Below the pieces are notes generated by a model. It searched no databases and was not told the origin of the DNA. It saw nothing but the letters and a program-made list of their open reading frames with translations. From Otis tarda (Eukaryota > Chordata > Aves > Otidiformes > Otididae), in NCBI GenBank assembly GCA_026413225.1, contig CM048552.1, positions 45,647,001 through 45,711,000 on the forward strand: DNA of 64,000 bases, given 5' to 3'. Each line of letters starts with the position of its first letter. Positions within the stretch are counted from its first letter, which is position 1. A program made the position numbers and the translations under genes. This document shows positions 48,171-60,869 of this stretch, in pieces.

Positions 48171-51100
48171 TTTCAGTTGTTTCATTTGTGAATCTTAATT
48201 TATATGCTAACGTGTTGAATTATAATGACAGGGCAATTTCCCAATTGCCATTGTATGCAACAAACAGAAACATTACTTATGAGCAATCTGTAATCTTTAA
48301 CCACTATATTAACACTACTAGTCATTAACTAAAAGTAGATTGGAAACCTTTAGAACTATTCTGATTATGCCACAATTTGATGTTCTTTAATCAAATGAGG
48401 GGGGAAATCTGGTGTGTATGTTTAATTTGTTTAAAGAAATCATTAAAATACTCTACTAACAGTTCAGGTCAGCATTCTAATGGGATTATGTGCCACTCTT
48501 TGCTGCCATTTTTAGCTGGAAAAAAATGAACTTTTAAAAATAGTGTATCTATTGACTTCTTTAAAGAAAAATTAACCAAATATCGTAAATAACAACTTAT
48601 TCTTGGCTGGGCTATGGTGTAGCTGTCTCATCAGTTTTTTCTGCATCTCATTTTTAATAAAATTCTTCTCACATTCAATCTTTCTGATTATTATCAATGT
48701 TCCTTATAATACATCCTCATCACCACAAAGACCCATACGCATTTCCAGTCAATTATCCAACAGCTAATGACATATGGGTGTATCCTGAAAAGTGCCATAT
48801 TCTCCCAAGAGTTTGAGTAATGTCATTGGTAATACAGATAGTTTTTTGCTGCTTGTTAATTTTTAGAAATTTAAACATACATTTCATAAGGAAAAAAAAA
48901 GATAATTTCTAACAGCTAATCTGGTAAGCTAGAGTTAGAAAGAGCTGGTGGACAAGAGGAATCTCTTACACTTCTGATTCCTTGGCGGTCAGCTTAGCAG
49001 CCAGCTGGCTACATTCTGTTTATATTTGATTACCTACATTTTGACAATAAGTAAAAAGTTTTTGGTCTTAAATTCTTTTCTGTTTACATGTTGGTTTCAA
49101 GGAGAATGAAAAATTATGTCTTTGCTCCAAGTCAGAATGAAAACAAATTTTGCTATTTTGAAATTCTGTATGAAGTAGAATTTCCAGTCTCACTTGATCC
49201 TTAGTGTTCTTCACTTTGCTAAAAGTGTGCTTCAACTTTCAGGGTCATATCCTATTGTTGGTAAAATTATTTTTAATGTTACATTTGGCTAATTTTCATA
49301 ATATGTAATTAAATTCCTCTCAAATAAGAGTTTTGCCTTTTATAAAAATGCAGATAGTCTGTGACTTTAAAAACAGAAGCCTAATGGATTTAGGCTCATG
49401 ATTTCTAATGACTCTGTGTAATTTTGGGGGTTTTGTATAATTGGTAAAAATTTCAAGCTATACAAGTTTTAGAAATACTAGGACATATTCTATGCTGACT
49501 TACACTCTGCAAAATCCTACTGAAGGAGAATTTTTTCCAAAGTGGAGATTACTAGAGATGGAACTTGAACCAAGGTCATTTTTTAATAAGCTTCTATTTT
49601 TACTTCTGTAAAGAAAATATATTTTTTAAAGGATTAACTCATAATATTGATATGCACTAAGTATTTAATCTAGATGACAGTTGCTGAAATCTGAATGCCG
49701 ACTTTAGCAATTACACTGTCTTCTATGCAGTTGACCAGAAGGCTGCCCACTCCTCTCCTCCTCCCCTTACTTTTGTGAACCTACTGAGGTGATTTCCCTT
49801 GCAGAGTGATAAAGATCAATCAGCTTTACTACGTGTTCAGGCAGCTTTGATGGCATGAATTCACATCCAGCTCCCTACTTAAATCTGCAAACTTACCTCT
49901 GTCTCTTTCAGGGACATGAGTCCTCTATTGCAGTGGAAGCCTTGATAACCAGCAATAAATGCTGAGGGTCTGCTGAGAGGCTGAATGTAGAGTCAGTTCT
50001 ATAGTGGTGACTCTTCATTAAAGGAAGGATGTATGTAAAAGCACACATGTTAATTTAAACTTGTGTTGTATCAAAAGTTAAGACACTGTTATGTTCCTTC
50101 TTTTCATCACAGCCTCACTCAATGGCCATCCATTAAAGCATTTAAATTTAAAACTTTAATCTGTTCTATGGACTGGGACATAGAGTCTTGACATCACCAA
50201 TGGGGGATGTCAGATAAATTAGTGCATTATGGATGTCTACAGGGTAACTGAACAGTAACATAAGGATAAGGTTTTCTTACATTGTATTCCTTCTGTCTTC
50301 TGCAGAAGATGAGATGTTCAAATAATACTTTCAGTTGCAAAACCAGGATTAGTTTTAACATGTATGAAAATTAGATAGGATTTGACTGCTTTACATAGAC
50401 GGAATAAAAGGTTAATTTTTTTAAAACTCTTCTTTCAGTTGATATCTACTTCTGTGTGTGCATATCCAACATTCTGAGTTAGGAAACTGTATCAGCAAAA
50501 GCATGTGAAGCATAAAAAAGGAGTAGTTGCTTCATAAAATCTTTTGGAAAGCTCAGTTCCAACTTTCTTACAGTGTACATCTTGCCAGACTCGTGTGGAC
50601 CAGAAATTGCTTGTGCTTCTAAAATCAATATTTAATTAGTATCAGTACACACTGAACTGTGATTGTGAGTTGATTGGCTGGTTGTTTTTGTCTCCAGTTA
50701 CCAGGGCAGTAGATCCTACTTATTATAGTACCTAGGTGAATAAAGTATTATGCAAGTTTGAGATAGAATTGCAGATAATCAGAGGTTTATTGAAAGCAAA
50801 GGAGATAATTTTGGTCACAGTGTTGAGTGGATTTAGACATTCAGGAAAACATGATCGACCTTTTTGTGACATTCATTACTATTTGTGCCATCACTTTTGT
50901 GGTGAGTCTGTTAAATTAGCTTTCAAATGAATTCTCAGACTGTAGTTACATTGTGTTTCAAACCCAGGCCTCAATTACTGGCTTTTGTATCGCAAGACTA
51001 CACCTTCAGTGCTACCTCCAGACCAAGCGTTAGGTTGCAGTCAAGCTAACATGTCTTAACAGTGCCTCTGCTGTGCTGTTATCAACAGGAACAGAGGAAA

Positions 51101-52506
51101 AGAAGACAGCCTGGAAGCTGAGTGGAATTCTCTCCCTTCTATTTCTGCTCCTGATAATATCACTGTCGCATGACTGATACCACTCCATTATCTGACAAGC
51201 CTCAAGAGTTATCCTCCTCCTTTCCATTTCTAGAAGGGGAAAAATTATTTATCTGGTTATTTCCTGCCAAAAATTCGTTTTTGTGAGTGCTCTCTAGTTG
51301 CATAATTTATATTACCTATTTCCTAGCTGTGATCTTTTTGACATCTTCTGGCTCATTGGTTTCAGAATTACCATTTTTTTTTACCAGTCTTCATTACCAT
51401 TTTCTTCATCTCAGGCAGTTCATCTCTGTAACACTAATACTCTCTTAAAATAACTACAATATCATTTTTCTTAACAGTTACATTATTTTTCTGGGGACTT
51501 TAACCTGCATAAAATCTTGAGCAGAGGAAACATCTGGTTTCAAATCAAAGCTTTCCTATTGTTTTTGTAGGAATTAGGCTGAATTTATATATTGAATTAT
51601 CACCTTGTCTCCTCCATAATGTAGCTGCTTCGTTTTGATTCTCAGAAGAGCTTATGTAGCGTACACGCTTGCACATGTAGCAACTTCGTTATATGTCAGA
51701 TGAAATTTTCAAGCACTGACCCTACTTTAAAATCCAGGAGAGTTTTAATATTATTTTTGATGCAAGTAAGATTCATTCCATAACCTTGCAATGGATTTTC
51801 TCTTTCCCATAAACTAATTACAGGTGATTGTGGTTTGAAAGAGAAGACAGAGGATATGATGGATTTGATGAGAGCAGAGGACTAATTTTTTTCTTAGTTT
51901 CTATGAGTAGCAATTTTACTTTCCTTTACAGGAGTAAATAACACATACATATGTAGATGGATATAGACATGTAGATGCATTTATAAAATTTATTTATAAT
52001 CTCATTGCTTTTGCAAAGTATTTCCCACACAGAGACTTTCCACAGTTTTCATCTTTCCTTTATGTTCCCTTGAATTATGTTTGTGTTCACACAGAAATCA
52101 CATTTTCTGGAATCTGTAGAACCATATGAATGACAGGGAAATTTTAAATTTTCCACTATCTAAGAAGCAAAAAAAACTTAAACTCATCAACATTATTCAA
52201 TATACTAAATTGTCATAAACCTTAATCTCTTACTGATTAGAAAGCAAAATTTTTGAATTCTTTTGCTGTTGTTTTTTTGAGAGATCATTGAAGTCAGGAA
52301 CATGCTCCTTGAGTAATGGCTGCTGCCCAATGCTTAAATAAATTGATTTTATTTGAAACAATGAAACGTGTTCAGGATGTTACTGTATGGAGTCTCTGAA
52401 CTGTGCTTGTCTAAGTAGTAGCATTATTACATGCAGGTTAAAATCAATGTATCACTGTAAAAGTGTTAATATTTCAAGGGATACATTAGTAAAGTAATTT
52501 GTATCT
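48171..52506. other. Unique sequence, no gene recognised
   Basis: No frame exceeds about 65 codons with any recognisable content. Sequence is complex and AT-rich. A short string near 50960 (TTTCAAACCCAGGCCTC) resembles the tRNA-derived part of an old SINE but is too short to call. Confidence 0.5.
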
Positions 52507-52511
52507 GTAAC
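52507..52511 (+). repeat. Candidate target duplication GTAAC (left)
   Basis: The bases GTAAC precede the TGTGGTGAG start of the LTR; GCAAC follows the probable right end at 53579-53583, giving four of five matches. Confidence 0.4.
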
Positions 52512-53397
52512 TGTGGTGAGTTCACCTTGGCTGGGTGCCAGGTGCCCACCAGCCCACTCTATCACTCCCTTTTCGTAACAAGATAGGGGGAGAAAATATG
52601 ACAAAAAGCCTGTGGCTCGAGATAAGGACAGAGAGATCACTTACCCATTACCATCATGGGCAAAATGAACTTGACCTAGGGAAATTAATTTTTTTTTTTT
52701 TTTTTCCAACTAATCACAGTAGGTTAACGAGAAATAAGAAGAAATCTAAAACCACCTTTCCCCCACCCTTCTCTTCTTCCCAGGCTCAATTTCACTCCTG
52801 ATTCTTCTACATCCTCCCCTAGAGCGGCACAGGGGGTTGGAGAATCGAGGTTGTGGTCAGTTCATAACACTTTGCCTCTGCTCTTCCCCTGCTCCAGCAT
52901 GGGATCCCTTCCATGGCACACAGTTCTTCATTAACTTCTCCAACATGTGTCCTTCCCATAGGCTGCAGTTCTTCACAAACTGCCCCAGGATGGGTCCTTT
53001 CCATGGTGTGCAGTCCTTCAGGAGCAGACTGCTACTGTGTGGGTCTCCCACAGGGTCATAGGTCCTGCCATAAAACCTGCTCCAATGTGGTGCCTCTCCA
53101 CAGTCCGCAGTTCCTACTAGAAGCCTATTCCTGTATGGGCTCTCCATGGGCTACTGCTCCCTTCAGGGCACATCCACCTCTTCTGGTTGCAATGTGGATA
53201 TCTGCTCTAACATGAACCTCTATGGGCTGTAGGGGAACACTCAGTGTCACCGTAGTCTTTACCATGGGCTGCAGGGGAATCTCTGCTCTGACATGTGGAC
53301 ATCTCTTCCCTGCCCTTCTTCACTGACTTGAAGGGTTGTTTCTCTCACATTTTGTCACTTCTCTCTCCCAGCTGCTGTTGCACAGCATTTTTTACCC

Positions 53398-53405
53398 TTT
53401 TTATA
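53398..53405 (-). promoter_or_regulatory. LTR TATA box (TATAAAAA)
   Basis: On the minus strand TATAAAAA lies in the U3-like portion of the LTR, about 35 bp downstream of a CCAAT box at 53439-53443. This is normal core-promoter spacing for a retroviral LTR and is the main evidence that this LTR family reads on the minus strand here. Activity cannot be judged. Confidence 0.55.
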
Positions 53406-53438
53406 CAGGTTACCACAGGGGCACTACCAGCTTCACTG

Positions 53439-53443
53439 ATTGG
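53439..53443 (-). promoter_or_regulatory. LTR CCAAT box
   Basis: The minus strand reads AGCCAATCAG, a standard CCAAT context, upstream of the TATA box at 53398-53405. The young copy near 34.1 kb does not keep this motif on the same strand. Confidence 0.5.
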
Positions 53444-53578
53444 CTGAGTTTTGGCCAGCTCTTGGAGATGGCTGGAACTGGCTTTCTCTGACATGGGGGC
53501 AGCTCCTGGTGTTTCCTCACAAAAGCCATCTCTGCAGCCCTTCCTGCAACCAAAACATTGCTATATAAACCCAATACT

Positions 53579-53650
53579 GCAACCATTGAAAGAAAACATT
53601 CTTTTGTTGACTTTCTTCAAGATTGTGCATAGTAGAGATCTAATAATTCT
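53579..53650. other. Short unique spacer between LTR and tandem repeat
   Basis: About 70 bp of ordinary sequence starting with the candidate right target duplication GCAAC. Confidence 0.4.
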
Positions 53651-53827
53651 ATACTAGTAGTATATAAGTATATAAGTATATAAGTAGTATATAAGTACTA
53701 CTATAAGTAGTATATAAGTAGTATAAGTATATAAGTATATAAGTAGTATATAAGTAGTATATAAGTATATAAGTATACTAGTATACTAGTAGTATATAAG
53801 TAGTATATAAGTATAAGTATATAAGTC
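53651..53827 (+). repeat. AT-rich tandem repeat (AGTATATA / AGTAGTATATA units)
   Basis: About 177 bp built of interleaved AAGTATAT and AGTAGTATAT units (e.g. TATATAAGTATATAAGTA), with a few CTAGTA variants. Units are 8 and 11 bp long, so the repeat is compound. It has near-palindromic content (TATATA, ACTAGTA) and is likely to be length-variable and difficult to assemble. Confidence 0.93.
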
Positions 53828-55882
53828 CTTTATATAAGGACTGTGACCTAACTTTTATTTTAATTTATCTGGTATGTCTGAGAACTAAAAATTGCAATCT
53901 TTACATGACTTCTAATTGCTAACATAAATTTCCTCTTTCTAATAAGTTTTACAATGTGTCCCAATCATACTAGAGATGGATCCAGGGATCCAGTAAAGCT
54001 GAAGTGCAAAGCCTTCAACTGTGAAGAATCTGTGAAAAAGGTTTCACAGTGTTCTTTGTCTTTTAGTTTGCACTAAATGACTCACAAATACTTTGACTGT
54101 GAGGTCCTGTGGATAGCGAAAATATACAGGCAGGAAAATAAAATAATAATGGTTAGGACTATATTTTTCATTAAATAAAAAATAAAAGGTATTGTAAAAG
54201 AAAATGTCTATTGTGAACAATGAAGGTTACACAGTTTGGTTTTTTTTAGAGCACAGCTGGACTGATATATAGAAGGCTACCTTAATTATAAAGAAGCAGA
54301 CTCTTCACATTAAATGGTGTATGACCAAACAAGCTGTGTTCGTTTGACTTCCCAGACAGATGGAGTCAAATTCAGAGGCAGCTAATTGCCTTGGGGACCT
54401 TTCTCTGGCAAGTAGCCCATTGGTACTCTTGAGGGGTGGAAAGGCTTCACACAGAAAGCTTAAAAGCATCTGGGCTGCTGTCGTGCAGAATGCTACTCCT
54501 GACAGATTTACCATCTGTCTTTGAGAAAGACAATAGTTTTGGGAGCTGAGATACCACCATTCTTCAGTAGAAAGCCCTTTGTCAGTCAAAACCTCCTCAT
54601 TAGAGTAGAGAGCAGAACTTGAATTCTAGCTAAGCGCACTAAGTACAAAAGAAGTGTCAAGACATTAGTTTACTTTTATTTGTGTATGGCTAGATGAAAA
54701 ATCCTGCAACATTAGGAAACAACAAACTGTAAATGCATGTATATTATCTACCAACTAAGCTTTCTCTATGCAAAGTTTTACAGATGTACCAACAATAACC
54801 ATGTCCATATCTCCACAAGAGTTGTGTTGTAATAGCACAGAATAAGGAATTCTTAATATACACTATGCTACATTAGATAATTCAGATATGTATTTTTGTA
54901 AATTGTCTTTTACTTTAAGAGGTAATTGCTTTCATTCTTATGTTTGTAGCCAATAGAATTGATTGTATCTATCTTACAAGGGAACTTCAAAGCTCTAACC
55001 ATAGGAAAAAGTATGTGCAGTCATCCGTGTACACTTCATGTGTACTTGCTTATACACAAAACTATGACTATGTCTTTTGCCCACTGTCATTTTGAAGAAA
55101 CTATCAAAGTTAGGAACAAAATATAGATGTTTTTTAAAAAGCTGCACACAAATGTACGTGTGTAAACATATGTAAATACAGATCTAAGTTAAATACCTAC
55201 AGGTGTGAATGATAGACATTCATCTCAACAGTTCTTATGAACAATGAAGAATCACAGTTCTATAAAAAGTACATTTTCTTAAGCCTGCAAGTGAGTCTAT
55301 GTGTTTCCGTAAGACTTTAGTGCCTTCCTTAAAGATATAAAAAATTATGCCCAGTTGGTCTCATTGTATTGCTGTGGTTGATCAGTAAGTGTATTTACTT
55401 TGTGACTCATGTTCTTGAAAAACAAGTTTCAGTTTAATGTGAAACCAGAAGAATGTTAAATATATTATATAGTTATCATACACAAGTATTTAAACACACA
55501 TATATTTTTCATATATATGTGTATAGATGTGTATGTATGTTGTTTATCACAAATATATGAGGCAGCTGTTATAATATTTTACATTTTTTTTTCCGAGAAA
55601 TCCTCATGTTTTCTTACCCAAGTACTTTACCACAAATCTAGAGGGAGAGATGAGGAATATATGCCAGGATTTTCCTTCAAGCTCATGTGACTGCAAAACG
55701 CTAAAACCCAACTTCTCCCTCTATATACATGCACCACAGAAAGAATACATTGCCAGATGTCGGAAAGGATGTAGTTTAGTAATGAGGCCTCAAATCTCTA
55801 CCCAGCATGTTGACATGGTGCCACTATGCAGCAAAAATTACAGATACGTGAGGAGGTAAAGGAAGAGGGAGAGAGACTATTA

Positions 55883-55942
55883 CTCTCTAGTCTAGTGATT
55901 ACTGCTCTCCCATGAAAGCAGGACTCCTGGTTTCCAGTTGCT
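55883..55942 (+). mobile_element. MIR-like / tRNA-derived SINE fragment
   Basis: The order TCTAGTCTAGTGATTACTGC, then CATGAAAGCAGGACTCCTGG, then TTTCCAGTTGC follows the tRNA-derived head of amniote MIR-type SINEs, where a CTAGTGGTTAGAGC block (A box) precedes GGAGTCAGGACTCCTGGGTTC (B box). The downstream core is not recognisable. It is an old fragment. Confidence 0.5.
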
Positions 55943-58900
55943 TTTCCTAGGGTTGTTTCTATATTTTAATGTGGAATGCTTGCCCTCTAAGCTTATGGTT
56001 AGGGAATACATCTACGAGACAAAAAAACTCAGACTGAACATTCCAATGCTGAGGAAGGCCCTGAGTTTAAGCGCTCTAATGAAATGCAGCTTTACCACTG
56101 GCCATGTTTTAAAAGAAAAGGGAAATTGGCTTCTCTTCTCCCAGGGAAGCCGCTTAGTTTTACACTTCAAGGGAAAGATTCAGGATACAAAATTCCAGCC
56201 TAAAATATATACTCTAATGTAAAGTTTAGGAAGACCTAAGTTATGCACATTAAGCACTGTATCATCATTAAATGGAGCTAAGCTTTTTTTTTTTTTCCTG
56301 CTGAAATACTTTTAGTATAGAGCTAGATAATGTACTTCCATACTCTGTTGCAGTCTACAGAGCTGATATATCAATGTCAAAAAGAGATGTGAGTCAAACA
56401 ATGTGCTCTCTCCATCATTTCCTGTTCTCCAGTTTAAGCATATCCCTGGTCCAGCATGCTGACTGCTATGAATCCTTTTCTCGAATGGATAATTTCCTCC
56501 AGGCATGGCATAAGGAGTTGAGTCGGAGCTTTGAGTTCCACTCTGGTAGCCACATGCCGAAATCCCTTTATGGGTCTAGCTCTTAATCTATCTCTCTCTT
56601 AGTTTTCCATTACTGAAATGGCAATCACTGTATTTCCCCACTTCAGAGAGAGTAAATATCTTATCGGTAATCTCCTAGTTTCCACAGTTATGGAGATCAA
56701 ATAAGTAGATATATAAAAGTTGTATTGCATAACAAATTAAAATGGGAATATATTCCTATTTTGGAAGGGATCTTAGCCACAATATTTCAGTCATGTAGAG
56801 GCTAGAAGTTCCATTTCTAACTCAAATGTTTTGATCTAGTTAAACCACTGTAAATTTCTGTGAACTTATGGAAATTAGTTGCCTACTGACTTATGGCAAG
56901 TAGGTTCATTAAAATGCTTCTTTTAGTTTTCCTTATTTAGTTAAATAACAAAGTAAAAACCAATTAAATCAATGCCATATTTGTGTACAGCTTAGGTATA
57001 ATTTGGGAATATGTAGACAAGACTTCTTGTAAAATGTAAATGCTGACATTTATACCAGGGGTACGTGAGTCCACCTCCGATCATTTACAGAAGATATGGC
57101 TATGTATAACTGAGGATGTAAAGTTAAGAAAATGAGACTAAACAGGCAACAATGAAAGCATCATTTGGCTTCCAGATGGTAAGAAGGATATTTTCAGGTG
57201 ACTGAAATGACTAGGACTGGCAATTAGAAAGAAGTCTCTTGTAAATTGAACTCTTTAGTTAGTGTAAGTTAATAAAGATAGAACTCCTTACTTTGTCATT
57301 TTGGTCTGTAAAGTAACATCACATTTAAAGTATTCTAGCAACTCATTGTGATATGAGCTGTGGCTATACCACGGTTGTTAAATACTTCCTTTGGGAACAT
57401 CTTCCATTTCTCAAGTACATCTTATAGAAAACCATATAGGAATCATAGCAACACGAAGTTTTCTGCATATTTTACAGGCTCTAAGATTTCTACGTAGATT
57501 TTGTAGAAAGGTTGTCAATATATTAGTGGAAAAGAGTATGTCTAAAGATCACTAAGATTGTAAATGGAGACCTGTGATTCAGAGCACATCTGGTGTTCCT
57601 TCTGTAAATCTTAAGAAATATATTAATTTTTTCTTACTACATTTCTATATAATACAGCTTTTTTTTTTTTTCCTCTGACATGGTACAGATAAAGTGTACT
57701 TCAGGGAGTAGGAAAGACATGGGAATTTGCAAAGAAGCATGTACAGCCTTTGATGCTAGCTGCCAATGGCACAAAGTAATGATTCCAGAATTCAAACATC
57801 ATGGAACATAAGCAGGACATAAACCTGATTGTCTAGGTACAACTCTAACTTTGGATCCAAAAAGAGAGGCTAAAACAGCTATTGTATCAGCTATCTTCTA
57901 AATTTTCCTCAAGGTAGGCAAAATAATATCAGTTGCTTCATCATGATTCTGTTGGTTCATCTACAGTAATCATAGGCAAATAATGACTTTTCTCCTGTTT
58001 CTTCCTACTACCAAGATAGTGTCTCCATTCCTTCATAGTTCCTTTTTTTTTTTTTTAATAGAAGGGAGTGACAAGACAGGAATGACTTTTCTCTGGGTTT
58101 CTTCTCCTAACAAGTTGCTTTCTGTCAGGGCAATTCTTTCATATCCAAGTTGGGAACAACACTTAAGTTGTCACAGCACTTAAGTTGCCCCCATCTACCT
58201 TAACTATCTGTATGACATTTAGTCTACTCCCCCACTGACATATTGCTATATTGTCTTGACATTATTCAATATATTCTGCATTAAGAACATTGGCTACACT
58301 GTGATGTTACCTTAGAGCTCCAGCTCCTACTCAGCAAAAAACTTCCTGATTGCCACTTTGCTTCATGGTGGCTTACATTATGGTCAAAGTTCAGAGTAAG
58401 TCAAAAAGGAAGGAAACTTCTTGAGAGAGTGAGTACTGAATCAGCTCCAGAACCTCCCTACAACCACTACGGATACTACTGACTGAACTCCTATAATGTG
58501 ATAGGTAAATACAAGTTTGCACTTGACCACCACCAATGAAATTTTGTAGATGTAGGCAGATGCACTGATTGCTGCAATCCATCATCCACAATGAGATGTG
58601 TGTAGGAATTTGAAGACAATTTATTCTCCAATGTACCCATTAGGTGCTGTTTAACCTCAAAGGGAGTCTAAAGTGAGTAGACATATAGCTTGGTTTGGGG
58701 CATGCTCAGTAGAGTTTCAGCCTCAACAGCTCTGAGTAGATTGATACATATTTCACTTAAGTATCCCAAGAAATCACAGACTAGACATTACTCTTTCACA
58801 CTTGCATACCCAGAGAACCATGTTTGTTGCAAAGCACAAATGATAACTATCCTTTATTAGGAATGGTTCAGTGATTAGATCACAGACATGGTGATTTGCA

Positions 58901-59283
58901 TTTTGTGTTCTTCCTTGAATATCAGTACAGTGGAGGAATATACCTCAAGTTGTTTTTTTTATAATACTTAGGATATGAATAGGGAACATGACTGTGCTTG
59001 AATATCTTCTCTAAGGACTAGAAACAGTGTTAAAATGGTCCTAAGCTTTTGGATACAAGACTTTCTTGCAGGAGATGCACTTTCTATTTTCAGTCTGCTG
59101 CTGCAGCAATATCTACTGCATCATACCCTAGAATTCCCTGAGGAAGAGAAAGAAACTTGAGTTCGTACTGCTTCAGGCAAAAAGCCTAAAGTTTTTGCTA
59201 CAAGATTGTGGAAAGGTAAACAGACTAATTAGTTAGCCTAGCTAAAAATTAATAATTGTGAGGAATGATGGAACCCTCTCACA

Positions 59284-59335
59284 AGAGCATCTATTGGTAG
59301 AGTACTCTCCTGGAAATGTGGCTTTGGATTCCTTC
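59284..59335 (+). mobile_element. tRNA-derived ancient SINE fragment (tentative)
   Basis: GAGCATCTATTGGTAGAGTA, then CTCTCCTGGAAATGTGG, then TTTGGATTCC resembles a GGTAGAGCACTC-CCTGGGATGTGG-GGTTCAATTCC tRNA-like head with A and B boxes. No tail is visible and the match is partial. A decayed tRNA pseudogene is an alternative. Confidence 0.4.
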
Positions 59336-59819
59336 AAATTTGAAGCTAACAGTCCTGGGTGCTCTGATTATCCCATTTGGTACTATTGCATCTTTGCAAG
59401 ATTTCCATCTTCCAAGAAAGCTCTTGGGCTACAAAATGCATGAGAAGATTCAGGATTATGAATCTTTAATGGAGCCCCTTTCTCAAAGCGGCTTCTGTAA
59501 GGGGCCAGCTGCATGAACACTGGGTGCTGCAGCATAGATCTTAATGACTTGTTCAAAACCATGGGGAACTCTGATGAAACACGGAACAGTGCTCAGCCCT
59601 CTTGAAAATTTTTGGACTGCACATACAAAAATAATTAATTTTTATTGAAGTTGACCAAAATTTTTATCACTGATACAACACAGTGATTATTTGAATTCTG
59701 TTAAAAATATTAGATCAAAGTGTATTTTTAAAGTATGTACACACAATCTATGCTCTCAGACAGCACTTAAACTGTGGGATAATTCCTACAGATAGTGAAG
59801 ACAGGTGAGAAGTAAATAG

Positions 59820-59856
59820 AGAATTTATTATTTATTATATTTATTATTTATTATAT
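59820..59856 (+). repeat. TTTATTATTTATTATA tandem duplication
   Basis: Two 16-bp units of TTTATTATTTATTATA-type sequence stand side by side. Simple AT repeat. Confidence 0.85.
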
Positions 59857-60869
59857 TCTCCCTTCATTCACTTTTCTGGTTTTTTTTTTCAGATGACCAC
59901 TGTGATAGCAATAGTGAATTCTGTTATATCCAGCCACTTTGGTCTCTCATCAGGGACTGCTCTCTGAGTGATGTGCATGCATTTAACTTCCATTAGTACT
60001 AATAAGAAATCAGTGAGCACACCAAGAAGGGAGTATGCATCTTTGCAATATGTAATGTACCCTTAGATAGTTACTTAGTCCACAGTATATTTTTAAAAAA
60101 AGGTGAGAGAGAAATATGTGGAATAAAGTGGAAAACTTAGAGGTAAAGTGCTAATTCTTGCATGGCAAGAGCTCAGCTAGGGTCATGAAAGGATATTGGA
60201 GATGATTATGACATGTTAGATTTGGATAACATACAAATATTAAACATTCTTAGCTACATATTTTAGGTTGTTAACAAAGCATGTATTTCAAATCACATGT
60301 TTGATTTTATCTGCAACTTGCCTGTATTAAATCTAAATTTACTGGAAAGAAAATTCTAATATTTAATCCTATTAACAACTGACATGTAAAGGAGCATTGT
60401 GAACACTACCTTCAAAAACTGTGAAGTGTATGGATATAATTCATGGAGACAGGAGATCCAGAAGCTGAGGACATACTGTGTTATAAGACCATTAGAACTT
60501 TGTGAAAAAGTAGTAACAAATGTCTGTATTCTCACTGATTTTAAGCAACACATTTAAATCAATATTTTCATCATCTGATGTCTTCATCTGACTGTTTAGG
60601 GATCAGAACCCTGCTCTTCTGCATGTTTTGTGGACATTTTAGTCTACAAAATGTCTAGTCTAGATCCCAAGGAACTATTTTTTCTCTCTTCGTCCAAGAC
60701 TGTAAAGTTTAAGTTCTGCTAGTGTCTCCTGCGTCTTTTCCAAGCAGTAACTGAACTTCATGTTGTATGAGACATAAACTCTTACTCTGAGTACAAGGTT
60801 GTTTGGGTCTTTGTTCATCTACAACGAGACTTCTACTGAGGGTCCTCATCCGCAGTCATGAAATGAATG

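Larger units (their letters stand above)
52512..53578 (-). mobile_element. Solo LTR, older relative of the 33 kb LTR, minus strand
   Basis: The block order matches 33094-34237 throughout: GGGGGAGAAAATATGA, GGCTCGAGATAAGGACAG, ATCATGGGCAAAATGAACTTGAC, AGAGCGGCACAGGGGG, then units of about 45 bp with CATGGGATCCCTTCCATGG and similar, GGGCTGCAGGGGAATCTC, and a promoter-like region. Where the young copy has CG (CACGGGCC), this one usually has TG or CA. It contains a T run at 52686-52704. On the minus strand TATAAAAAGGG (TATA core 53398-53405) follows CCAAT (53439-53443) by about 35 bp, fixing the orientation. The termini are less certain than in the young copy; the right end is taken from CAAACCCAATAC in related LTRs. 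No provirus interior is seen. Confidence 0.82.
53828..60869. other. Unique AT-rich sequence with old SINE-like fragments; no gene recognised
   Basis: The larger frames (minus-strand 54305-54589 and plus-strand 55938-56222, 94 codons each) have no recognised domain. Two short segments resembling tRNA-derived ancient SINEs are annotated at 55883-55942 and 59284-59335. A TTTATTATTTATTATA duplication lies at 59820-59856. T runs occur near 56285-56297, 57660-57672 and 58045-58057. Confidence 0.5.
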
